Source: Ophioceras dolichostomum (Eukaryota; Ascomycota; Sordariomycetes; Magnaporthales; Ophioceraceae). From it: a DNA stretch of 64,000 nt. Numbering within the stretch: the stretch's first letter is position 1; each line of letters opens with the position of its first letter. Where the stretch lies: the NCBI GenBank assembly GCA_003049485.1, contig PYST01000082.1:1-64000 (forward strand), in the 5' to 3' direction. Under the pieces are notes generated by a model, which ran no database searches, was not told the origin of the DNA, and saw nothing but the letters and a program-made list of their open reading frames with translations. Position numbers and translations under genes: made by a program. Shown one piece after another: positions 56,127-64,000 of the stretch.

Positions 56127-58961
56127 CTAGCTCCTCTTCTTCCTAGCAGGCCGCGCATTCTTCCTCATCTTCAGCTCCTTGACCTTGCGCGCTTTCCGGA
56201 TATCGTCATTGTTCCTCAGCTCGCGCGCGCTACCCTCCCCATCGCGGAACCTGCCGATCCGCTTCTCCTTGGCCTCGGCGACCCGCTTCTTGCGCTTGTG
56301 GTAGTCGTCCCGGTACTTGTCCGCCTCCCTGGGCGCGTCCTCCCGCTTGTGCTTGAAGCGGCGCATCATCCCGCCCGGGGCACCAGCCATGCGCGCCAGG
56401 CCTGCCTGCTCCGCATCGCCCACGCCGGGCAGCTTCCCCAGCCGGTTGTCGCGGCGCCACCTGTCGAACCGGCCGCTCTGGAAGCTGGCCGCGATCTTGA
56501 CGCCGCTCTCGCCGCGGATCATCTTCTTGGACGCGGCGCCGGGGCCCCGGCTGCCGTCCTCGTCGTTCGCCCGGCTCACGTACTTGCTGTTCTTCTTGTC
56601 CCACCTCAGGCCGCCGCCGGATCGCGTCGGCACGCCGAACGCCTTGGCGTTTTCGTCGTTGGCGAGGTCCATGGCCACGTCGCGCGCCGCCTCGAGGAAG
56701 TTGGCGCCCTGCGACCCGGAGTTCACGCCGTACCCCCGCTCCTCGGCCACGTTCACGTGCCGGGGGGTGTACGACATGAAGTGCTCGTCGTCCCGCCAGG
56801 ATGACGATGCCTTTTTGCGACCTGGGGCCGAGTTGAAGTTTGTCACCTCGAGCTCCTCATCGTCGTCGTCGCCGTCCTCATCCTCTCTTCCGTCCTCGTC
56901 TGCGAAACCGAAGTCATCAGTACCCCTTAATTTCAAAACTTCCTCCTCATCGCTGCCATCTGTGTCTTCTTCAGAATCCTCCTCTCGTGATGCTGCTTGC
57001 CTCCTCGGCAGGTCATCTCCTGAGTCTTCCGTAACATCCTTATCCGCATCCGCACCGGTCTTTCTGACTGGCGCCTTCTTCCTGATATTGGACATGATCT
57101 CCACGGCCTGGGAGTTGGACGCCTTGGCTCCCCGACCGATCTCGAAAATGGTTTCCCGTGGTTTGAACCCGCTGATCTTGACCAACATCTCAGCCCGCAA
57201 GTTCTCCGAGTCGTCCTCGGTCTTGCCGAAGATCAAGTGGGGTTGCGACCAACCCCTTGAAGCCACGAGCTCTCGACCCCGCTTCGCGCTCTGGCTCGAC
57301 GCCGCCACTCTCGTCCTCGTGTACTGCTTCTGGGCCTTCGCCATGACACTGCGAAGCGAGTCAAGGTCGTTCGACTCCTTGACAGTTTTATTCACCCATT
57401 CCACGTGAGACTCGACTTGAGCTTGGGGTAGTGAACCCAGGACGATATCCGAGGTGAAGTTCGGCGGCGAGGACTCGTCGGCCTGGCCCACAACGAGCCT
57501 CCTCCCGAGGAACAGCTGTAGATCGAGGAGATATGGGGCGTCCACGTCGCGGATGAGGTTGTAGCTCCATCCCCTCTGGCCTGCACGGGCAGTTCGCCCG
57601 ACGCGATGCACGAAGACTTTTGGATGATCCGAAAAGTCGTAGTTGATGACGTGGGCCAGCACCGGGATATCGATACCTCGGGCCGCCAGGTCTGTGACGA
57701 CGAGGATATTCGTTCTACCTCTACGGAAGTCGTCAACCTGGATCTTGCGCGCCGTTTGATCCAGCGAGCCGTAGACATGCGACACAGCATAGCCCGATCG
57801 CTGGAGCAGGGCGCTCAGGTACTCCACATGGTGTTTAGTCGCGGTGAATACAATGGTAGAGTGTTCTGTGGGCTTCTCCTTAGGATTAGGACGCTCCGGC
57901 CCGCGCTTCCTCTTCTTCGACGGCTTCTCATCAAACTGCTGCTGCTCGGCTCCTTCGGGTACCCCGACAGGCATTTTTATGATATCCTGCAGGATGTGCA
58001 GCAGAGCTCCCTCTTTCTCGTGGCCCTTCACCGAGAAGAAGGCGCTCTCTAAGTCTGGGGAGATCTTGGTCTCGGCATCAAGCCGCACGAGCTCTGGGTC
58101 CTGCAGACCGGCCCTTGCAAACTCGACCAGCGACTTCGGGAGAGTAGCGGAGAATAGCAACGTCTGTCGCGATGGAGGGAGGGCGTGTAGAATCTCGGTC
58201 AACTGGTCGGCGAAACCCATTTCGAAAAGACGATCCGCCTCGTCGAACACGACGTATTTGATCGATGAGAGGTCCATTGACATTTCGACCTTGAGGTGGA
58301 GGAAGCGGCCTGGGGTGGCAATGATGATGTCCGGGTTGGTTGTCATGAATCCGAATTGGTCCTCCAGACTGTCTCCTCCTATCAGCAGGACGGTTTTCAG
58401 GTCTGTCCCCTTACTGAACTCCTTGACCACCTTGAGCGTCTGCAGCGCAAGTTCGCGAGACGGGGACATGATGAGTGCTCTGGCACCGACCCGGGCGCTG
58501 TGGGCTCGTAGGCGCTCTATCATTGGGATGACGAACGCTGCTGTCTTGCCCGAGCCAGTCCTAGCCATGCCGACGACATCTCTCCGGTCCAAGATCAGGG
58601 GTATCGACTTCCGCTGGATAGGAGTCGGGACCGAGAACCCCTTTCTCGTGATCGCCTTGAGCAAGTTGCCATTGAGTCCCAGAGACTGAAACCCGCCTCC
58701 CTTCTTAGCAGTCTTGCCATTCAGGTCCTTGGTTTTCCTGAAAGATGCGGCCTGCTGGAGAGCAATGAATGCTTCGTCCTCGTCGTCGTCGTCTCCATTT
58801 CCGCCGTCTGCGTTGAGCAAAGCGTCCACATCGAGGTCGCCCTCGTCTCCATATCGTGGCTTTTTCGATGGAGCCGGAAAATCGTCTTCGTTTGCGAAAA
58901 TCGAGCCTAGAATGTCAGCCTCGAGCTCCGAGCGAGCGGGGGACACGTCGCGACGCGGCAT
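56127..58961 (-). CDS. DBP10: DEAD-box ATP-dependent RNA helicase Dbp10
   Basis: A single-exon protein of 944 residues starting MPRRDVSPARSELEADILGS. The open frame extends 74 codons further upstream, but that part lacks the conserved acidic start, so 58961 is chosen. Helicase motifs appear in order: Q motif GFQSLGLNGNLLKAITRKGF (about 90), motif I ARTGSGKT (133-140), DEAD (240-243) in YVVFDEADRLFEMGF, and SAT (271-273). Motif V is DLAARGIDIP and motif VI is HRVGRTARAG. The C-terminus has the DBP10CT-type region (RYGVNSGSQG-like block, KKMIRGESGVKIAASFQSGR, FDRWRRDNRLG) and a basic tail ending RPARKKRS. Dbp10 acts in the nucleolus during assembly of the 60S ribosomal subunit. It shares a 317-bp divergent promoter with the J-protein gene. 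Confidence 0.95.
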   Translation of the reverse strand: MPRRDVSPARSELEADILGSIFANEDDFPAPSKKPRYGDEGDLDVDALLNADGGNGDDDDEDEAFIALQQAASFRKTKDLNGKTAKKGGGFQSLGLNGNLLKAITRKGFSVPTPIQRKSIPLILDRRDVVGMARTGSGKTAAFVIPMIERLRAHSARVGARALIMSPSRELALQTLKVVKEFSKGTDLKTVLLIGGDSLEDQFGFMTTNPDIIIATPGRFLHLKVEMSMDLSSIKYVVFDEADRLFEMGFADQLTEILHALPPSRQTLLFSATLPKSLVEFARAGLQDPELVRLDAETKISPDLESAFFSVKGHEKEGALLHILQDIIKMPVGVPEGAEQQQFDEKPSKKRKRGPERPNPKEKPTEHSTIVFTATKHHVEYLSALLQRSGYAVSHVYGSLDQTARKIQVDDFRRGRTNILVVTDLAARGIDIPVLAHVINYDFSDHPKVFVHRVGRTARAGQRGWSYNLIRDVDAPYLLDLQLFLGRRLVVGQADESSPPNFTSDIVLGSLPQAQVESHVEWVNKTVKESNDLDSLRSVMAKAQKQYTRTRVAASSQSAKRGRELVASRGWSQPHLIFGKTEDDSENLRAEMLVKISGFKPRETIFEIGRGAKASNSQAVEIMSNIRKKAPVRKTGADADKDVTEDSGDDLPRRQAASREEDSEEDTDGSDEEEVLKLRGTDDFGFADEDGREDEDGDDDDEELEVTNFNSAPGRKKASSSWRDDEHFMSYTPRHVNVAEERGYGVNSGSQGANFLEAARDVAMDLANDENAKAFGVPTRSGGGLRWDKKNSKYVSRANDEDGSRGPGAASKKMIRGESGVKIAASFQSGRFDRWRRDNRLGKLPGVGDAEQAGLARMAGAPGGMMRRFKHKREDAPREADKYRDDYHKRKKRVAEAKEKRIGRFRDGEGSARELRNNDDIRKARKVKELKMRKNARPARKKRS

Positions 58962-59278
58962 CCTGCCCTGCTTGAGCGTTTGCTCACGCACTCTTCCGGC
59001 CTCGACGAAACTGGTATTTAAGCGGCGATTTGGTCCGATGCCTTGACCTGAACTTTTTTTCTCAAACCCTGCCACAGCGGGGAAGCTGGTTATCGCTATC
59101 TTATCGCGCGATCTTATCAGAACCGTTACGTGAATTTGCCAAGGCTGGCATCCGCATCCGCATCTCAGCCGTGCATGCGACACATATAGTTGTCGCCAAC
59201 TTGATCTTCATCAGACATCGTGCTCACTTTGATCCTTGACAGACTTTGCGCCTACTACGACCCTCGAACCTGCCTACC
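58962..59278. promoter_or_regulatory. divergent promoter of DBP10 and J-protein genes
   Basis: Only 317 bp separate the two start codons, so both genes must use this stretch. It contains a T-run near 59054-59060 and an inverted TTATCGCGCG-like segment near 59099-59110. No clear TATA box is visible for either side. Confidence 0.55.
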
Positions 59279-60127
59279 ATGGCGGCAAACGACCGAGAGG
59301 CCGATCGGCGCGATGCGCTCGACATCCTGGAAGCAGAGAACAAGGAGGCTGAAAAAGATGCTGAGATAGATCGCATTCTCTCAGAATTCCGTCTTGACGC
59401 GTGAGTCGTGGCCAAGGATTCTCTGGTCCCCTGTTTTCCTCATTTTACCTTACCTGCTACCTGCTCGCTGGTTCGATGTGCCATGATTGGAGTGGTGTCT
59501 ACAGTGCTAACGCAATATTGTTGCTCCTTCTTCCTCTTTAGGTATTCCGTCCTCGGACTGCAGCCTGGAGTTCCAGAATCAGATATTAAGGTCACGTACC
59601 GCAAAAAGTCGCTGCTGATCCATCCGGACAAGACAAAGAACCCGCGCGCCCCCGAAGCGTTCGACCGGCTGAAGAAGGCCCAAACAGAGCTGATGGACGA
59701 GAAGCTCCGAGCGGCGCTGGACGACGCGATATCAGATGCGCGCGGGATCCTGATGCGCGAGAACAAGTGGAATGCCGACAGCCCGGAGACGAGGACGGAT
59801 GACTTCAAGAAGAAGCTACGCGACAAGACCAAAATGGTCCTGATTGACAACGAGCATCGCCGCCGCAGGCAGCTCAAGGGCCAGATGCAGGAGGAGGGCC
59901 GGCAACAGCGCAAAGAGGAAGCCGAGCTGGAGGAGCGGAAGCGCAAGAGGCAGCACGACCAGGACTGGGAGGCCACGAGGGACCAGCGCATCAACAGCTG
60001 GCGCCAGTTCCAGAACAAGAAGTCCAGCAGCAGCGGTAGCTCGTCTGCAACCGTCCTTGGTGCAGGGGTGGCTCCAGGCGATGATCTACCGAAAAAGAAG
60101 AAGAAGAAGCTGAAGCCCATTGGGTGA
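59279..60127 (+). CDS. J-domain protein, DNAJC8/Spf31-like
   Basis: Exons 59279-59400 and 59542-60127 join through a GTGAGT...CTTTAG intron to 235 residues. The N-terminal helix (DREADRRDALDILEAENKEA) is followed by the J domain: YSVLGLQPGVPESDIKVTYR, then the HPD motif in LLIHPDKTKNPRAPEAFDRL. The rest is a basic coiled-coil region (RRRRQLKGQMQEEGRQQRKE-type) and a Lys-rich tail ending KKKKKLKPIG. The position of the J domain and the ALDDAISDARG block after it match DNAJC8 / S. pombe Spf31, J-proteins associated with the spliceosome. J domains stimulate Hsp70 ATPase. A nuclear splicing role is inferred from the family. Confidence 0.88.
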
Positions 60128-61361
60128 CAAATATTCTTCTTTCTTTGCGGCTGGAGGAATGTCCGTCGGGCGGAGGTGGTTTGCCTTGAACGGCCTGAAG
60201 GATTGGGACGTGAAGCCGCCACGTTTCACGCGATACGGTTGGCTGGAGTAGCATATTATGATACCCTGATTCCTACGTGAGTTCGATCGATATTTCAACT
60301 CCCATGAAATTTGGGGACACGCCGAGCGGCTGCGGAGATCCGGCGAGCTATGTTTTCTTTAGTGTCTCTGCGTGGTGCTTGGTCTGCGAGACAACCATTT
60401 CACTCCTGTGCATAGATCTTGTCTTGAAGAGTACCGCTGATCGACGAGGCATTGCAGCCACCAAGCTCCGAGTAGCATGTTTGCGACATCAGAAGGCCCA
60501 CTTGCGGCTTTAGCTCATATTTCTAGTAAAGCACCTTAGGTGTAAGGCCACATGCCTTATGATTTATAACCTAGGCTCGTTAGTCATGGCCCTTCGTCCT
60601 GCGAGACCAAGATATGTGTCGGCTTGGAGAGGTTGAGAGAGAGAGAAACACACGCCCTTGAGGGTGCGCTGACGCGAGATTTAGGGGCAACACTGATAGA
60701 CGTGTCCTCTATCCGCGATAAACGGACCGATGAAGAGGAGAATGCAGCTCGGCTCGCGGCATGACCGCGAGTCAAGAATCACCACTTCGACGCGGCGCCA
60801 TACCGCATGGCCGCCCACACAGAAGCAGGTTGAGCAACCCACCGCCAGTATGCACCAGGTTGCGCCAAGGTTCCACCCAATGTCAGGTCCCTTCGCTCAC
60901 CGATGATTGGGCAAATTCTCGGGAATAATAAAGAATGGTTGAGAAATGAAGTCATGGTATTTTGATAATGCCATATCTTGCTCGAGATAATCGACGACCG
61001 CCGAGCGATCCGACGTACTCTTCTCGGCGTTTCTCACCTGCCCTTCTCGCCAGCCACCAACCACATGGCTCCTCTCTGGCGCCGTGTGGTGGAGGAAACT
61101 CGCATGCAGGTCTTGACCGTCATTTTAGTCGTGACGTGGAAAAATATGTACTGTTTTGTTGTATTCGCGTCACAATGAGTTCAGTCTCCCCTCCCAGTAA
61201 GTTTTAGAAAAAAAATCCCAACCCGAAAAAAACACCAACGCAGGCTCCCAGAAGCAATAGAATGCAGCTGATGCTAAGGAAATGTGTAGAACGTCAAGCC
61301 CAAAGTCGACAATGACAGCCCCGATCCTGGCTGAAGACGTATCTGCGCCCGCTCGCCCACC
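60128..61361. other. intergenic, no gene supported
   Basis: Short ORFs only. The 61200-61225 A-rich run precedes the small spliced gene's 3' end. No domain is seen in either strand. Confidence 0.4.
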
Positions 61362-61633
61362 TTACTTCGAGGTGGCGGACGACACAGAGGTCGTGGAGTT
61401 GGTACGGCTAGCCTTCATACGCTCACTGTAAGTTGTGTCCCGGCTGTCGGTCAGCAATCATCGTTCCGATGCCATAGTGAGTGTTGGAAACCTTTGGAAA
61501 CCCACTATGAGGCGCGATCGCTGTGGACGGTGCATGCCCACTTCGAGCCGCCGGCCCTGATGTGGAACTGAACGGGACGAGCCTCGATGACGCTCTTGAT
61601 GTCGGCGCGGGGAGCTGGTGCTGCGGCAGGCAT
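61362..61633 (-). CDS. very small spliced gene, 63-residue protein of unknown function
   Basis: Exon 1 (61506-61633, 128 nt) and exon 2 (61362-61425, 64 nt) are separated by an 80-bp GTGGGT...TTACAG intron with a CTGAC branch-like site. Together they give exactly 64 codons. The protein starts MPAAAPAPRADIKSVIEARP, has a central VQFHIRAGGSKWACTVH block, then SYERMKASR, and ends in a Ser/Thr-rich tail (TNSTTSVSSATSK). Without splicing the first frame stops at once, so simple ORF listing hides it. Support for a real, well-expressed gene: a TATAAAAGG box about 205 bp upstream, a C/A-rich leader (cacaacacactctcaacaca), and the phase-matched intron. I do not recognise a family; the tail suggests phosphorylation sites but no function is assigned. 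Confidence 0.65.
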
Positions 61634-61837
61634 CTTGGCCGAGTGTGTCCGGCGTGGGCTTTGGTATGTGTTGTGTTGAGAGTGTGTTGTGGGTGTCTTG
61701 AAATCAGGGAAGCTTTGTGTGTTCAACTTGGGCTTGGGTTTTTTGGACGGAAGAAGCAGAGAGGTGAGAGAATAGCAGGCGGGAAAGAGGCTGGAATGAC
61801 AAGCTGGCAGAGAGGGTGAATGGTGGTTGACGAGCGG

Positions 61838-61846
61838 CCTTTTATA
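61838..61846 (-). promoter_or_regulatory. TATA box of the small spliced gene
   Basis: The minus strand reads TATAAAAGG about 205 bp before the ATG at 61633. It is followed by a C/A-rich, G-poor leader near the ATG, the typical arrangement of strongly expressed ascomycete genes. Confidence 0.55.
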
Positions 61847-63618
61847 ATTTTGGGGGGCTCAGCAAGTGATGCTATTCTCCAGTTTGCCGGAGCGGACCCC
61901 GGAGTTCAGCATTGGAACAGTGGGGGTCGGAGGTAGGGATGGGAAGGATTAGGCATGATACTTGACCTGTAGAGTTCTGCTGAGAAGAACCTCTGAGAGG
62001 AACCTCACTCATACATTTAGGACGATACTAAACATGTACAGAGTTCCTCCTTTGTGCTGTAATTCATGGCCGCTCAGCTCGCGAACACAACCTTGATTCA
62101 GGTACTTCCAGGGTACCTTGTTATGCCTCGTCAACGTGCTGTCTGAGTCTCATTTATCATCCTCGTACGCCCGGGCCCGATTGCCCGAATCTAACACGAG
62201 TTGTTGGCGTCACCATATGCAACAGCGGTCGTGTCGCTGTTTTGAAATCCCAACCCAGCTGTCTCAGCCGACAGTCTCATCGAAGTCCCTGACGCCCGGC
62301 CTGGATGCTGTCTGCAGGACGGAGTGCAGCAGCCAGGAGTTCAGCACGTATGACAGCAGGGGCTCCGCTTGAACTGTAGCTTTCCCAGAAGGGAAGTCGG
62401 CCACGCTCCTCGCCCAATTTTACTGGTAGAAGGCGCCAAGGACGTCCCGTTCACTTACACCACCCGGGAAAGCGGAAATATCAAAATCAAGCTCCCCTCT
62501 CTCGCTCTCGCCTCTCGGCTCTAGGCATCTTACACCGTACCAGTAAGAAACGGACAGAAAAAAAACCGCGCATCGACAAATATCGTCCGTTTCCCGCCTT
62601 TTGCCAAAATTCTTCCCGTCGGCCGGAAGCCTGTAAATAACTGCAGGCCATGCTGGCGTGCAGGAAATGGCAGGAAATGCCGCAATGGGTCCCCATCCTG
62701 CCACCTATAAACGTAAACAAGGAAACCCTGATCAGGCCAGGCCGCTCGTCAGCTCAGTGCAGCTTCCGTTTTATTGGGGGTTGGCGTCTCTTGACCAGTG
62801 TCTCTGCAGCTGTGTGAGCGAGGGAGAGCGCGTGTCGGAAGCGTCGGATGCCCGGGGTCTTCTTGCTTCTAGAAGACTATGAAGCTTCTGCGCGGACTGC
62901 AATGCCATCCAATGTGTGAAACGCGCTGGATCGACGGCCTTCTTCACCTTATCAAACGACCTCCATCCTGCAATCCAACAGCCAACCAAACACTGCTATT
63001 TTTGTCTTGCAGAAATGAAGAAAATTTTCTTCTCTACGCCGGCACTTTGTAAGTCGGAATCAAGGACTGTGATTTACGGAATACCTCGCTTCGTAGATAT
63101 GGTGCGGCGGCTATCAGCGAGCCCTTCGTGGTTCGCCATCCTCCGACAAGCAGAATGCTTTGTTGGCAACATCTGCCCGGCGACTTCATGATTCCGTCGT
63201 ACAACGTAAGTCGCTGAGCACTAGTAAATGATGCCACTGGTATTGGGCAGTCGAGGTCCTCGGGCAAGCAGCCGGACCTGACCGGAGAACCTGTACCACG
63301 ATTCACACCCAAAGCAGCGTATTTCGTATAATAGTACGTGGCCAAACCTAGTTTTCCATCTAGCTAGCTAGGAAGTCCGTGTACATGGAACTTGGCTGTT
63401 TCTATTGCCAATGGTAACGGGTAAATAGGAGCACTACGTAGTGCATGTCGTGACGCCTTGTATTGTCAATAGCTTGGTATTCCTATGCTCTCGGCCAATG
63501 AGGAGGCGTTCAATAATCACTACGTCTCCCAAAATCTCGTTGTACCCGGGTCGGGGGTGTCAGACATGACCCGCGCTAGCCGCCGCCACCTCATGTCGTA
63601 CTGCTGTATTCCTTCCGT

Positions 63619-63641
63619 GATCGGGGTCCGGGACCCCGATC
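63619..63641. repeat. perfect 11-bp palindrome with 1-base centre
   Basis: The arm gatcggggtcc is followed by one base and then its exact reverse complement. There is no gene context; it could be a binding site or chance. Confidence 0.9.
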
Positions 63642-64000
63642 CCCACCAGCGACCAGCTTCGGATTCACAGAAAGGGTCGCGCAAAAAGGCGGTCTGCAAT
63701 GTTGTCGGATCCCTTGCACAAGTGGACTGAACCTCGGGAAGTGAGGTCTGAGGTGTTGTGCTCGACACTGTTCGCGTCGACCTGTGATTGGGGTCCGGCT
63801 TCATGCATATCAGATCCAGATCCCCTTTGACGTGATAGGCCGTGAGACGATCCTCTCTTCATGACTATGACAGCATTCAGCCGAACGCGAATCCTCAATG
63901 CGATTGGACTGATTGTTAACTACAGCCTTGTGTCGTCCCGTAGGTGATTTTATAGAAACCTGAAGGCACCACCTCCCTCAATCGATTTCGTCCGATCCCC

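Larger units (their letters stand above)
61634..64000. other. intergenic to window end, no further gene supported
   Basis: The first 210 bp are the promoter and leader of the small spliced gene. Beyond that, ORFs on both strands (for example 63034-63345 minus and 63520-63804 minus) lack domains. A short perfect palindrome lies at 63619-63641. Confidence 0.4.

Noticed and set aside
63034..63345. 103-residue minus-strand frame starting MATYYYTKYAALG
   Set aside because: No domain, no neighbouring exons and no promoter signals.
1..64000. tRNA genes, rRNA genes and CRISPR arrays
   Set aside because: No cloverleaf with a convincing T-loop, no rRNA-like sequence and no regularly spaced direct repeats were seen; a tRNA scan would settle the first point.

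Overview
The window looks like nuclear DNA of a filamentous ascomycete, most likely a Sordariomycete. Genes are spaced 1-3 kb apart, and several are split by short introns (about 55-110 bp) with GTAAGT/GTGAGT donors. The gene set is typically fungal: a CSC1/RSN1 channel, Lst4/FNIP, Iml1, Dbp10, a ZRC1-like zinc carrier, Rib7 and a DUF6594 protein. The species cannot be told from the sequence. All functional names come from recognised motifs and family patterns; no search was run.

Layout. 0-2 kb: a three-exon DUF427 protein. 2-6 kb: a CSC1/RSN1-type ion channel. 8.9-10.3 kb: a FAD-dependent monooxygenase. 11.2-11.6 kb: a small Gln/Tyr/Pro-rich protein with a cysteine tail. 12.3-22.6 kb: an accessory island bracketed by two decayed, same-orientation pieces of one LINE-type retroelement. 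Inside it lie a DUF6594 membrane protein, a frame-broken small gene, a caspase-domain protein and a TPR-CHAT protein. The last two are convergent, only 67 bp apart, and both belong to the caspase-like (clan CD) fold with catalytic His and Cys present. This is the most interesting part of the window. 23.0-25.6 kb: a multi-exon homogentisate dioxygenase-like gene. 28.7-29.5 kb: the riboflavin enzyme Rib7.

31-35 kb: an Lst4/FNIP-family protein. 37-38 kb: a three-exon aquaporin. 41.5-43.3 kb: a many-exon CDF zinc transporter. 45.4-51.4 kb: Iml1, the SEACIT/GATOR1 subunit. 53.7-55.8 kb: a vacuolar Ca2+/H+ exchanger. 56.1-59.0 kb: the ribosome-biogenesis helicase Dbp10, divergent from a DNAJC8/Spf31-like J-protein at 59.3-60.1 kb. 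61.4-61.6 kb: a very small spliced gene (63 residues) with a clear TATA box.

Functional links. Lst4 and Iml1 act on opposite Rag GTPases of the amino-acid/TORC1 pathway at the vacuole. The CDF carrier and the Ca2+/H+ exchanger probably also act at the vacuole. The caspase/TPR-CHAT pair may form a protease-based cell-death or defence module, but that is inference. Most remaining intergenic DNA holds simple repeats and promoter-like CT-rich stretches.
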